64,000 nucleotides of DNA from Doryteuthis pealeii (Eukaryota; Mollusca; Cephalopoda; Myopsida; Loliginidae). Of this stretch, positions 34,366-46,040 are shown one piece after another. The stretch spans positions 82,540,399 to 82,604,398 of the forward strand of contig CM042160.1 of assembly GCA_023376005.1 (NCBI GenBank). The letters are read 5' to 3'. The notes under the pieces are model-generated. The model saw only the letters and a program-made list of their open reading frames with translations, had not been told where the DNA came from and ran no database searches. The position numbers and the translations under genes were made by a program. Every line of letters begins with the position of its first letter. Within the stretch, counting starts at the first letter, position 1.

Positions 34366-35093
34366 CCTTTTTTTAACCTTTATTTTCTCTTATTTCTTCT
34401 TCCTCTCTTTTTATAGCAGTCCGCCCAGTTTTATTTCCACTATCAAACTCTGGTGGACCTTCATAATCACGTTACAATACTCTTCAACCAATAGCTGTGG
34501 GGGGGGGGGGAGATGAGTGGGCTTCATACCTTTCCCAATTAGTTTACTAGCTTATAATCATACCTTTATATCTTTAAATTAAATTTATTGCCATGAGTCT
34601 CACTTTCCACCCATCCCTATTGGTCATCACTCCTGGCAAATCCACCTCACAACATTCAATATCCGATAACTGGAGAAATTAGGTTGTTTCATACCTTTCC
34701 CAATTAGATTACTAGCTTATAATCATACCTTTATATTTTTAAAGTTGAGCTCCTCAAATGATGCGATGGTAAGAAGCAAGGTAGATTAGCAGACCATTTG
34801 TAGTGAGTTTGGTTCTCACTGGGTGCCCCATACTTCTGGATTTGTGCTGTACCTAACCAAAGATCCTTGTGGTAGAACAGAAGTGGCACTATTTAATCCA
34901 TAGATGGGAGGATGAGAGGTTCATACCTTTACCAAGGGTATTAGCCAAAAAGGGAACATAATAGCACTTACTATGATATACAGTCCAGTATAAGTGGGAT
35001 GCACGGAAAATACTGCATTAATAATATGGATAGTTTTGCTGTAAATCTAAGTCAGCTAGACTTTAATAGAGGCATCGTTAATAAATAAGATGC
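34366..35093. repeat. Mixed repeat fragments
   Basis: G12 run near 34500. A repeat beginning CACTTTCCACCCATCCCTAT (34600-34735) recurs at 36808-36930. SINE-2 fragment on + at 34762-34860. SINE-3-like body near 34890-34990. No gene. Confidence 0.55.
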
Positions 35094-35385
35094 TAATTAA
35101 TAAAAAGTAAAAAAATTAATAAAAAATTTAATAAAAAATTATATTAATAAAAAATTAAATTAAATTAATAATTAAATTAATGAAATAATAAATTAATAAA
35201 AATTAAATTAAAATTAATAAATTAAATTAATAAATTAATTAATTAAATTAAATTAAAAATTAATAAATTAAATTAAATTAAATTAAATTAATAAATTAAT
35301 AAATTAAATTAATAAATTAATAAATTAATAAAAAATTAAATTAAATTAATTAATTAATTAAATTAAAAAATTAATAAAAAATTAA
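35094..35385. repeat. (TTAAT/TTAAA)n AT-only satellite
   Basis: About 290 bases made almost only of A and T in ATTAA, AATTAAATTAAT and TAATAAA units, with no G or C except near the edges. Imperfect tandem array. Confidence 0.85.
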
Positions 35386-35394
35386 GTATGAAAC

Positions 35395-35535
35395 TGGGAG
35401 GATGAGGGTTTCATACATTTCCCAAGAGTATTAGTCCAAAAGTGAATGTAATAGTGTGACTGGAGTTTGAACTCACTTACTATGCCATCGAGGTCCAGTA
35501 CATTAGCCTCTATGCCACGGGGACTCCCTAGGCCT
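35395..35535 (-). mobile_element. tRNA-headed SINE fragment
   Basis: On the minus strand a head TGGCATAGAGGCTAA and box B-like GAGTTCAAACTCC precede a SINE-3-type body (CTAATACTCTTGGG complement). A relative is at 50765-50935. Confidence 0.5.
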
Positions 35536-35996
35536 ATAGTAAATACTGGATGAATCCAAATACAAGAAAAAAAAAAACACCGATTCATTCAATAGGAAAT
35601 AGTTAAGTATCTCATTTTTATTATTATTATTTTTTGTTGTTATTACTCCAGGGTCGAGTCACAAGTGATTAAGAATGAAAGAATTATAGAAAGAAAAGAA
35701 CGGAATTGTGAACGCCGTCACACTGCCCCTGCTGCTGTTGATATGTGGATATAGAAATTTCAGAGTGAATGATTTCTTTTGTTTTTGTTTGGGAACTGTT
35801 TTGAGAATGGGGAAATGCTTTATTTCTGTCTGAATGAACAACAAAAAAAAGGAAATACAAAAGAAGTGAAACAAAAAAAAGAGGAAGTGAAGAAGAATTA
35901 AAAAATTCATAAAGTCTGAAAATGATTTATGGAGCGGAATTGGATATTGTTAAGGTTTGAGAACTCTTATGGCGTAAAAATGTGGGTAAGTTACTC

Positions 35997-36000
<4 letters not shown>
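35536..36000. other. Spacer, nothing recognised
   Basis: AT-rich. The 83-residue minus frame 35659-35910 is Phe/Leu-rich low complexity. Confidence 0.5.
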
Positions 36001-36043
<43 letters not shown>

Positions 36044-36233
36044 CGTGTGTGTGTGTGTGTAGTCTATGTACTCTTCATTGTTGGTATATCTGATGAGTCC
36101 AATTTTCTGTGTGTATATATAATATCTAAATATATGTTTTATATATATATATGTCTATAATATATATTTATGGGAAAATACCCCAAAAATCATTTTCCCA
36201 TAAATATATATATAATAGACATCTATATATAAT

Positions 36234-36285
<52 letters not shown>

Positions 36286-36660
36286 GAAAATACCAAAAAA
36301 ATATTTTCCTATGAATATATATTGTAAAAAAGTCGATGGGGCGGCCTAAAGTCGGTATCAGCCAGTCAGTGAGGGAGTCTATCTCCTTTTTAATAGCGCT
36401 AGACCAAGGAGATTGATTTTTTAGCATCTGAGGTGGAGCGCCACACCTACCATCAGCTCCTTACTTTACCGCACAGGTCCCTGTGCTACTCATATGCTCA
36501 GTTGGCGAGGACCGGTATCGAACTAGGAACCTTGTGGTTTCTAGCTGAACACTCTACCGACTGAGCTAACCCGGCCCATATATTGTAGACATCTATATAT
36601 ATATATATATATACACACACACATACATATAAATATAATACATACACAGAAAATTAGACT

Positions 36661-36700
<40 letters not shown>
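36001..36700. repeat. AT-rich nested palindrome
   Basis: (TA)n(TG)n runs; TTATGGGAAAATACCCC and its complement at 36167-36205; outer arms at 36085-36118 and 36637-36668, where the left arm reads CTGATGAGTCCAATTTTCTG and the right its near complement. A SINE-1 sits inside. Confidence 0.6.
36326..36576 (-). mobile_element. SINE-1
   Basis: Full-length: GGCCTAAAGTCGGTATCAGC tail, CGGTATCGAACTAGGAACC box B complement, GACTGAGCTAACCCGGC head. Confidence 0.8.
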
Positions 36701-36701
<1 letters not shown>

Positions 36702-37282
36702 TAGTGCCGAAAACATTAATCTTTCAAGGTGAGTGTTAATGAAAAGATTTTAATCTTTACTGGGGATGCCACAATTATACCCCCCCCCTCAGTTGACAGT
36801 ACATATTGCCATGGCTCTCTCTTTCCACCCATCCCTATTGGTCATCACTCCTGGCAAATCCACCTCACAACATTCAATTTCTGATAACTGGAGAAATGAG
36901 GGCATTTCATACCTTTCCCAAAAGTATTCATTCTGAAAGTAAACTCAATATCACGACTGAACATGGAAATTATTTCTGCTGCACTCTATATAAGGTGTGA
37001 CAAAAAATATCAAGACATTAGTTAAAATGGAGCTACCATTACCCTTGCCTAAGATTGCCTGGTAGCACCATCTAGCTAATGACTTCCAATTTATTCATCT
37101 ACTAGAATTTGGCTACCCTGGGTTTCCTGGGCAGAGGCGGAGATAATAAAAAGTTACTCATACAGATCCATTGTTAGTTTTGGTCTTAGATAATTGATTT
37201 GTTTAGGTTTTAACACAACCAATGACTTTCACCTTTTCTTATTATTCAAATCCTAATTTTTAAATATCTTTCCAGATATAAA
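36701..37282. other. Spacer with repeat scraps
   Basis: CACCCATCCCTATTGG repeat (36808-36930) and, from 36992, AAGGTGTGACAAAAAATATC preceded by TATA, resembling a mariner-type terminal repeat. No transposase beside it. Rest unassigned. Confidence 0.4.
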
Positions 37283-37735
37283 CATGCAATACTCCACTTT
37301 GGCCCTATCTTGGGCTAGACGGGCGGTCTGAGAGGCCCCCTCCGATCAATCGGCTGGTCACGTCAAGCCCTAGCACCTAGCAAAACCCTATTGCCCTTAT
37401 GGCAAGCCCCAACCCCTTTTTATCATATGAGTGCTAGAAGGCGGTGGCTGCGGGTCTACATGTCCTGGGAATGACGTTAAACTCTATCTGATGGTGAGGC
37501 TCCAGTTTTGGAGGTTTGGGGAATGTGGAACACCCCTTCATCACCATTGCTCCCTGGTCCACTCTGACCCGGAGTGGTAGTACCTGTTAGGGTCCCATCT
37601 ATGGGTTAAATAGAAAAATGTATTTATAAAAAAAATTGTATTATCCATTAAGAATTGATTTATTTCAAAACTTTATCGGCATTTAATGACCCACTGAGGT
37701 TGATATGCCGTCAAACAAACAAAACCAAACCAGAT
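37283..37735 (-). repeat. R4, long copy
   Basis: Minus-strand R4 from CAATACTCCACTTTGGCCC to ATATGCCGTCAAACAAAC, including CCGATCAATCGGCTGG, GCTCCAGTTTTGGAGG and CCACTGAGGTTGATATGCCG. Very similar to 56505-56965. Confidence 0.75.
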
Positions 37736-37978
37736 ATAAACAAAATCTTAATAATTTTTGCACAAAAAGCAAGCCCAGTTAAAAATCTTAATCAGAACAT
37801 GTTTTCTTAAATGTCTGGTATGAATTAATCCCATCACAACATGATCACAATTTTCATAAATTGTCTTATTAACACAACATAACATACTCTGATGAACATT
37901 TTTAACAAATTGAAATAGTGCAATATCAGCCAAATAAAAATCTTTATTTGAACATCTATGTGTTTTTCATATTATCTT

Positions 37979-38023
<45 letters not shown>

Positions 38024-38024
38024 A
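37736..38024. other. Spacer, (TA)n at end
   Basis: No gene seen; TA-rich run 37975-38024. Confidence 0.5.
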
Positions 38025-38240
38025 ATAATCCAAAAGTCCAGAGAAGAAATCTTCCTTACGACATAGGAGTTTTTTTTAAAAACAACTTGTCGCAGTGTGA
38101 GAGCTCAATGTGTGCTTATTGTTAGAGTCACAGAGCAAATTTATAATTAAAGAAATAACAAAAGACTTAGAGATTTTGCATTATAGACTATTTCGGGGAG
38201 CTTAGACAAAAGTATCTAATTCTCCCGACTCATCAGATGA
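38025..38240 (-). mobile_element. Half palindrome of Penelope-like family with ribozyme-like core
   Basis: One arm of the 4.5-kb family. Minus strand: CTGATGA (38236-38230), long stem II closing with a G-C pair, GAAA (38194-38191), then TAGTCTAT, a 4-bp stem III with a one-base loop. Stem I keeps only three pairs because the other arm is missing. This copy supports G-C as the ancestral stem II closing pair. Confidence 0.5.
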
Positions 38241-38590
38241 TAAACAAATATATGCAACATATTCTTCTGCCACTGCGATTAACCCTTTTTGTTGTAGATG
38301 AATGTGAGGATTTATTTTTATTACTTTGATATCTTATTACCAAACATTGTTCCACTGTGTGAGGGTCACGACTGTGTTTGTAATCATCTGAGAGCGGTGA
38401 CGGGAGCAGGGAGCATGGAGCAGATTTGGAGAGGAATTGGAAATTTGAGGAAGGGTTAACTGAGGCATCCCAAAAATTGTTGTTTTGGGGGGTCAGCATG
38501 GGTACGGTAAAGAGAATCGTCGGAGATTTAAGGAGAATTTCTGTCACTCGATTCCAAGTAACAACCACAAAACTGTACCCACCCTACCAA
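38241..38590. other. Spacer with unassigned minus ORF
   Basis: A 111-residue minus frame (38233-38568) of ordinary composition is present but shows no motif, no homologous copy in the window and no splice context. Probably chance. Confidence 0.2.
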
Positions 38591-38664
38591 AAAAAAAAAA
38601 ATTAAATAAATAAATAAATAAATAAATAAAATAAAATAAAAACAAGAAATAACCTGTAATTGGT
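38591..38664. repeat. A-run and (TAAA)n
   Basis: Simple tandem tract AAATAAATAAATAAATAAAT. Confidence 0.8.
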
Positions 38665-38894
38665 TCATTGGGGTGGCCTAAAGTCGGTATCAGCCAGACA
38701 GCGAGTGAGTCTATCCCCTTTTCACTAGAACAAGAACTGGTGTCTGAGGTGGAGCATTGCACCTACCATCAGCTCCTCACTTTACTGCGAAGATCTCTGT
38801 ACTACTCATATGCTGACTTGGCGAGGGCTGGTATTGAACCAAGAACCTTGAGGGTTCCTACTCGGACATTCTACGACTGAGCTAAACCTGGCCT
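38665..38894 (-). mobile_element. SINE-1, diverged
   Basis: GGTGGCCTAAAGTCGG tail and GACTGAGCTAAACCTGGCC head; several substitutions and a small deletion in the GCGCTAGACC segment. Confidence 0.7.
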
Positions 38895-38924
38895 TACCAT
38901 TACTATGAACTTTAATCTTTATTG

Positions 38925-38985
38925 GGAGCTCCAATACTTCTGGCCTTGTACCACAACTAAGCTAGGCATAGTAAATAAATAAATA
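38925..38985 (+). mobile_element. SINE-2 tail fragment
   Basis: ACTTCTGGCCTTGTACCACA to GGCATAGTAAATAAAT only; head missing. Confidence 0.6.
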
Positions 38986-39059
38986 TGCTGAGTTTAACCA
39001 ACATCCTAAGGTGTGACATACTCTGAACAACAACAAAAATAACTGTTATGGATATTTCT

Positions 39060-39345
39060 ATAAGAGTAGGCTATCCATTTTGTTATTAACCATTTTTAGA
39101 TTCTTAGCCCTGTTGGTGAGGTTTAGCATATGTTGACTATATCCCCTGCAGAGGGGATAAGACCAGCAAAAGGGTGTATCTTGGATATGACACTAAACTA
39201 CACTGCTGGTGAGGCTCCAGTTCTGGAGATGTGCAAAATGTGGAGTACCCCTTCATCACCATAACAGGTCCACTCAGACCTGGAATGGTAGTACCTGTTA
39301 GTGTCCTATATATGGGTCAAATAGATCTGTTTAAAAATTATTTGT
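39060..39345 (-). repeat. R4 fragment
   Basis: GGTGAGGCTCCAGTTCTGG, GGAGTACCCCTTCATCACC and GGTAGTACCTGTTAG segments. Confidence 0.6.
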
Positions 39346-39524
39346 ATTCAATATAACATTGTGCACCCCCACAACACACACACCAACAAAAAAAAAGAAG
39401 CTTAAACAACGACACAACAAATGTAAATAATAATATACAATGAACGCAACTCCCTAATTTCTAGGGGAAAAAATTGAATTAAAAAAATAACCCTAGACAT
39501 GTTGACATACCGTTAAAATTAAAC

Positions 39525-39645
39525 AGGGCACCACACGTGGTATAATGGTTAGCACAAACCCTTGTTAGTGAATTCAATTCTCATTGGGCGCTCGCTACTT
39601 GAGGCCTTGTGCCACAACTAACCTGGGTAAATAACTATCATTAAA
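39525..39645 (+). mobile_element. SINE-2
   Basis: GGTATAATGGTTAGCAC head, TTCAATTCTCATTGGG box B, GGCCTTGTGCCACAAC tail. Short deletion in the anticodon-arm part. Confidence 0.65.
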
Positions 39646-40096
<451 letters not shown>

Positions 40097-40234
40097 AAAA
40101 GTGTTGAGGAACTGAATTGTTATTTTAAAAAGTAACAGTAAGTAAAATAAAAATTTATCCATCTTTTTTTGAAAAAATAATAAATAATAAAAAAATGAAA
40201 AAAAAAAAAATTAAAAAAATGATAGATGTTGTCC

Positions 40235-40445
40235 AGGTTAAAAGCGTGGTAAGGGTAACCTGAAACCGAACTTTTTTAGACCTTATTTTTCTGATGCCGG
40301 TATCATTGGGGAACGAGAAAAGCTTTGGTAAACGTGTCAAGACCCGGCTCGTTTTACAAAACTTTTCTCTTTCCCCAATGACACCTGCATCGGAAAATAT
40401 GGTCTAAAAGCGTTCGGATTTGGGTTACCCTCACCACGCTTAACC
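40235..40445. mobile_element. M1 fold-back (MITE-like) element
   Basis: 211 bp, two arms of about 95 bases: AAGCGTGGTAAGGGTAACC to CATTGGGGAACGAGAAAAG on the left, complementary sequence to CCACGCTT on the right, short unpaired centre near 40340. No coding capacity. The clusters at 8160-8659, 10060-10560 and 33120-33609 are relatives. Confidence 0.75.
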
Positions 40446-41161
40446 GGCACTAAAAAAAAAAAAAAAAAAAAAATAACGATTTTAATAATATTTTTAAAAA
40501 AAAGAAGAAAAGAAGAAAATAAGAAAAATAAGAAAAAGAGGAGGAGAATTTATAAGAAATATTCAACTACTCACCGAATATGTTTGATTTTAACCGGCCG
40601 TTTCTTGAACCGTTTTATTCTTTTCCAAAAACTCATGATATCGTAATAAAGAGTCATTCACAAAAATCAAACAAAATCACAAGAAATAGTAGCGTAAATA
40701 AGTTTTGTTTTTGTTTGTTTGTTTGTTTTTCCGTTCAATAAATAAGAGAAAGGAAATATTCCGTCCCGTTATTTTGCCTGTTGTGGGTGACTAAGTACGA
40801 AATAAAAAAGGAAAGGATTCTTGTTGTTTTTGGCAAAGCTAAAACACTAGCACAACAACAACAGCTGATTGAGGTCCTGTTCATAGAAAACTACATCAGC
40901 ACGTAACAACATGCAATATTCAATTGGCAATGAGTGTGGAGTATTCGGCATGTGCTCACCACCACCACCGCCGCCGCCGCCCCGCCGTCCGTCGTCATCA
41001 TCGTCCTTATTGCTGTTACTATTAAAACTAAAACGATTATTACTATTATTATTATTATATATGTTGATACGCTTGTTCCTTAATCTTCCGACCGTTATCA
41101 TCTTGCAAAACCCACTGGTTAAAAATCGAATCGTTCAAGATGGAATGCAAAAATGTAAATC
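40446..41161. other. A-rich spacer and trinucleotide tract
   Basis: Poly-A near 40450-40470; mixed trinucleotides (CCA)n(CCG)n(TCA)n(TTA)n at 40958-41058 give open Pro/Ser frames but no gene. Confidence 0.55.
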
Positions 41162-41214
41162 CTGGTGTTGCTTATCCACCGAATTCTTATTTCTTGTGAG
41201 TGTCGTCACCTCAG
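41162..41214 (-). pseudogene. Exon-like 53-nt block
   Basis: Minus strand, preceded by ATTTAG (acceptor-like), open frame EVTTLTRNKNSVDKQ. A plus-strand relative of equal length is at 51609-51661 with a proper GT donor; here the donor is GA. Flanking sequence is also conserved between the two, so this is a duplicated segment, not proof of an exon. Confidence 0.3.
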
Positions 41215-41414
41215 CTAAATAATCGACCATTATGTTCTTAACATAAAGGAAGAAAAGAACAATACGCAGAAAAAAATATAAGAGAGAAAGAAAGAGTGGA
41301 GGAAAGAAAGAGTAGAGGAAATATAGAGGGGGGGAGATAGCGCTAATCTGTTTCAATCGAACATGAAAAAAAAAGAAAGAAGAAAGAAAGAAAGGAGTGA
41401 GTGAGAGTTAAATG

Positions 41415-41530
41415 AAGATAATTATACTTTTTACATATTGAACTATTTAGCAACAGCTCTTAAGTAAATATATCAAACATTGTAATAATTAAATTATCAT
41501 ACTGTGGTATATCCACAGGCCCTGCTAGTT
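41415..41530 (-). repeat. R5
   Basis: TACTTTTTACATATTGAAC, AGCTCTTAAGTAAAT and GTGGTATATCCACAGGCCC in R5 order on the minus strand, followed by (TTA)n at 41530-41570. Confidence 0.7.
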
Positions 41531-41570
41531 ATTATTATTATTAATTATTATTATTATTATTATTATTATA

Positions 41571-42119
41571 ACTAGAGGTAAACTTATTAATGGTAGTTAT
41601 AGATTACGGTGGCTGCCTGGCATTAGTTGCTAACAACATCATCACGTTTTGTTTTTCTGTTTTTCTGATTTTTGTTTTGTTTTTTGGTTGTTATTTTTGT
41701 GGTAAAATTATTCCTTCTTTCTCTACCTGCACGGATCCGAGTTGGATATGAACGTTGTTGGTGGCAGAGGCTGGGGCAAAAGAAGGCAGGCAGAAAGAGA
41801 CGGGAAAGGAGAAGGGCGTTGATTGGGCAGGATGAAAAGAGTGGATCCTGCCCTGCAACACCCCCCCAACACACACGCTCACCGATTCCTGGGTGAAGGC
41901 GAAAAAGTATCAATTTCAAAGTGAAGCAAAAGAAAAGAAAAGAAAAGAAAAAATAAAGATAAGAAAATTCGTACAAAAGGGGGAAAAAAACATTGTGAGG
42001 TATTTTATGGACGAATCGGAAAGAAGCCGGGAAAACTCTGGACTTGCTCAGTAAACAAAACATTGATCCATTTTGCCTACCCCCTCACCCACCCCCGCCC
42101 GCCCCACCATCCCTTTACA
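41571..42119. other. Spacer, nothing recognised
   Basis: A 146-residue minus frame (41623-42063) is Phe-rich then Lys/Asn-rich, without a motif. Not called. Confidence 0.45.
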
Positions 42120-43058
42120 GTCGGGGAGGGGGGAGGGGGGTCGAAAAAGAAGCTTTGGCCAAATTCCGTGAATAATGAGAGGGAGAGAGAGAGAAAGAGA
42201 AAGAGAGAGAGAGAAAGAGAGAGAGAGAGAATGACAGACGGGTGATAGAGATAGAGAGAAAGAGAGAGAGAGAGAGCGAATGAAATAGAAAGAGAGAAAG
42301 AGAATGAGAGAGTGAGAGAAAGAATGAGAGAGTGAGGAATGAGAGGGAAGGAGTAACTGAGATAATGAGAGGGGGGAGAGAGAGTTGGAGAGAGAGAGAG
42401 AGGGAATAGAGTGGGGAGAGAATGATAAAGAGGGGGGAGAGAGAATGGTAGAGTTGGAGAGAGAGAGAAGAGGAGTGTAAGATGGAGAGAGAGAAGAGGA
42501 GTGTAAGATGATAGAGAGAGTTGGAGAGAGGGGTAGAGACAATGAGAGAGGGGGTAGAGACAATGAGAGTAGAGACAATGAGAGTGAGTGAGAGTAAGAG
42601 AGTGCAAAAATATCGAATCCTGAGAAGAGAAAGAGAAATGGTGTTGTTGGGGTGGGGGTGAGAGGGGTGGTGTGATGAAAACAAGTGTTGTGTAAAAGAA
42701 AGTCACAGTTATTGAAGCGAAAAAAAAGGAGAAAAATGGCTGAATGTGGGAATAAAACCGTGAAGAAAGTCACAGTCAACAGATTAAAATCGACCGAAGG
42801 GGGTGGATGGGGGGGGGCTTGAGGGGTGGGGGTTGTGACGTGGTGAAAGGATTAGAAAAATAGATATATTGAGAAAACAGAAACACACTAAAGCGAGAAA
42901 AAGAGAAAGGAGTGGATGGATGAAAGAAACGAATGAAGTATAAAGTGAGGGGCGGTAAGAGGAAAGAAATGAATGAAGAGAGAGGGGTATGAGGAGGAAG
43001 AAAGAAATGAATGAGGCATAAAGAGAGGGGTAGAAGGAAGAAAAATACAATGAAGCAT

Positions 43059-43095
<37 letters not shown>

Positions 43096-43279
43096 GTAGG
43101 AAGAAAGAAATTAATGAATGAAGTATAAAGAGAAGGGTGGAAGAAAGAAAGAAATGAATAAGCTATAAAAAAGAAGAGTGGATGAAAGAGAAATGAATGA
43201 ATTTTAAAGAGAGAGGGAAATTGAAGGAAGAAAGAAATCCAATAAAGTATAAAGAGAAGAGTGGAAGAAATGAATGAGT

Positions 43280-43324
<45 letters not shown>

Positions 43325-43390
43325 GGAAGGAAGAAAGAATGAATGAGGTATGTAGTAGATAGAAGAAAAAGGGGAGTAAATGAAGTATAA
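42120..43390. repeat. Polypurine (GA/GGA/GAAT) region
   Basis: About 1.2 kb with nearly all purines on the plus strand: GA runs (42176-42230, 43060-43092, 43286-43322) joined by degenerate AATGAGAGA and GAAAGAAATGAATGAA units. Long minus frames (up to 243 residues, Ser/Leu) are translations of the TC strand, not proteins. Confidence 0.85.
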
Positions 43391-44540
43391 AGACAGAAAA
43401 GGGTTAATTTTGAAAAAAAAAAAAAAAATGTAGAAGAAACAAAAATTGTGAGAAAAAAAAGTAGAAAAGGCGAAATATAAAGAGTGGTGGTGGTGGGGGG
43501 GATAAATAAAATATTTTATAACAAAAAAAATTATAATTAAAAAAAAAAAATCTCAAATGTGTTAGTTTGAAAGAAAGAGAAAAAAATAAAAAACAAAAAA
43601 CAAAAACAAACAAAAAAACCCCAAAAGACTGCCACAGCAATTTTCTTCATTTGGTACCAACTATGTTTAAATTCTTTTTTCTTAAAGCCTCAAAAGTTTA
43701 AGCAACAAGAAAAAAGTAAAAAAAAAGAAAAAAAAAAAAACCCAAACACACAAACAGAAAATCCTTGAATAATTCGCATGCAGGAGGTGAAATTTCAGGT
43801 ATAGGTTAACAAGCCATTTTTCCACCATTTAATCAATTTTCAGGATATTAATTTCCCGCCATTATTGAAGAAATTTTTGCTATAAACCAAAAAATCTCAA
43901 ATATTATCTTTGGCCTGTGAGTCTTTTCAAACATTTCCTCTTTCACTTAGTTTTAACCCCCCAAAGCTCATTTGGTAATTGTTACTTGAAATAATCTTTT
44001 TAGTTTAAACACAAAAAGAAAAACGCCCCCCACCCCCACAACACCCAGTTTTTCATATTCCAACCCCTTATTCATAGAAACAAAATAAATAGAAATTATA
44101 TAATTGTGGGGAGGCAAAAACCCAAACAAAACCTGGTGAAAAGAAAAAAAAAATAAAGAAAAAAATAAAGAAAAAAAATAAAGAAAAATAAAGAAAAAAA
44201 TAAAAATAAAGAAAAACGAAAAAGAAAAAAAAGTTGCAATAAAAATAAAGCCAATCTGGGGTTCACACAAAATTTAAAAAAAGAAAGAAAATAAGAACCT
44301 CCAAACACCATTAAAATCTGGTGGTAGTTTTTGCAGTTTCCTAAAAGAATAAAAAAAATTCAAAATTTATTCAAACTTAGACAAGAAGTTTAGAAATTCC
44401 CTCACTAAAAACTTTTCCTCATGGAGTGTGAAGTTTTCACTCCAATCAGAAAGAAATATTTCAACGCAAATAATATGAGGGTCCAGTTTGAAAATACTAA
44501 TATGGATGACATTTTATCCTTCTTGAGAGAAATAAAAATA
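43391..44540. other. A-rich spacer
   Basis: Poly-A and AAAT/AAAG runs (43413-43428, 43530-43615, 44140-44230). No gene. Confidence 0.55.
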
Positions 44541-44690
44541 TTAGTATTATCTGCGTTATTCGGACTATTGTCCCCATCTTCATTGTTACTTGTACAACGT
44601 TTCAGCCAATATGCCCTCCGGCCTTCTTCAGGTATTTCTTGTCGGACTCGAAGATGGGGACAATAGTCCAAATAACGCAGATAATACTAA
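44541..44690. mobile_element. M2 fold-back element
   Basis: 150 bp with 43-bp arms (TTAGTATTATCTGCGTTATT..., complement to 44690). Centre carries, on the minus strand, CTGAAGAAGG and GAAACGTTGTAC. No coding capacity. Confidence 0.75.
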
Positions 44691-44927
44691 TCTTCAAGCC
44701 TCATCTCAAACATTCAGAGAAATAAAAATATATCAAAAAATTATGAATCAGATAGAAGATACATCCACAAAATCCATCTACAAAAATACACCTGTAAAGG
44801 AAACTTGAGTACCAACTATTATTTCACAATCTAACAGTTTTTGGCATTAAATAACCCACAGGATTACTATTACCCTTAAACAAACCAAACTGAACAAAGT
44901 TAATGAAAATTATTTATACCAATTATA

Positions 44928-46040
44928 TATAAGTCAAGGTACCACTGTAATATTTTTCTTTGGCAAAATAAATTTGGAAACTTAAATGTTTTTAGTGAAT
45001 TTATTAACATAAGCGTATTTGAAGCTTGCTCGTACCTCAAATTTTAGCGCTCAACAACAAAAAAAAAAAAAATCGACCAAGTGACAACTTGTTTTGTGGA
45101 AAATTTTTAAGTTTGGACACTCGTAGGTCAAAGATACTACTGCAATATCTTTCTTTGGCAAAATAAATTTAAAAACTTGAATGTCTTTAGCGAATTTATT
45201 AACATAAGCGTATCTGAAGCTTGCTCATACTGCAAATTTCATCTCTCAACAAAAAGCAAAAAAATAAATAAATAAATAAATAACAGCTTGTAATTTTGAG
45301 AACTCAAGTTTGGGCAAACTTAAGTCACCTTGACTGTAATATTTTGGAAACTTTAATGCTTTTAGGGAATTTATTAACATAAGCATAACCAAAATTTGGT
45401 CCTTCCACAAATTTTATCTCTCAACAAAAGCAAAAAAAAAAAAAAAAAAAGTAATAAAAAATTTGGTAATTTATGAGGAAGTGCGTCCCGGTCTCCTGCC
45501 TCAAAAATTGCTACCCATTGACTATCAAAATAACAACCCCAGCTCGTCGTAATTCTTGTTTATTTATCGTAATTCTTGTTTAGATATGAAGATGGATATA
45601 TAGTTTGGAATAGACTGAGATAGATAGATAGATAGATAACCAAACAAAATAATATAGATAGATATGAACAAATGGAGATAGATATTTTCGACAAGTAAAT
45701 GTATTGGGGGGGGGGTTGCTTCTTTTTTTGTCGTAATTCTTGTTTATTTAAACTAAAAACAAGACATTAAACAAACATGAATTTGAAAAAATCTTAGTAT
45801 TTAAAGTAATATAGATAAATATGAACAAATTGAGATAGATATGAAGATGGATAATTTTGAATAGACTGAGCTGTGGTCGTTATTTTAATAGTCACCGGGT
45901 AGCAATTTTTGAGGCAGGAGACCGGGACGCACTTCCTCATAAATTACCAAAAATTTAAAAAAACAACCAAGTAAGAACTTGTAACTCTGTGAACTTGTAA
46001 GTTTGGCTACTCATAAGCAAAGGTACCACTGTATTTGGCC
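44928..46040. repeat. Tandem repeat, about 190-bp unit, interrupted
   Basis: Three units (about 44928, 45118, 45319) share TTTGGCAAAATAAATTT, GAATTTATTAACATAAGC and CTCAACAA-A-run segments. The array resumes at 45952 after a 490-bp insertion. Confidence 0.7.
45462..45951. mobile_element. 490-bp element with 76-bp terminal inverted repeats
   Basis: Left arm 45462-45537 and right arm 45876-45951 are complementary with about four mismatches (TTTGGTAATTTATGAGGAAG at the tip). Interior has two related blocks with GATATGAAGATGGATA and CGTAATTCTTGTTTATTTA. No transposase frame: non-autonomous. Confidence 0.8.

Larger units (their letters stand above)
21989..34700 (+). other. Right arm of giant inverted repeat
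   Basis: Reads cleanly throughout and pairs with 8878-21841. Its 25109-33609 part (A2) is also nearly identical to A1. Pairing fades near 34700, where the left arm meets the N gap, so the true arm may be longer. Confidence 0.9.

Noticed and set aside
38233..38568. 111-residue ORF of ordinary composition
   Set aside because: No motif, no second copy, no splice or promoter context; it overlaps the end of a transposon fragment.
42048..42779. 243-residue Ser/Leu-rich minus frame
   Set aside because: Translation of degenerate TC repeats; neighbouring frames are equally open.
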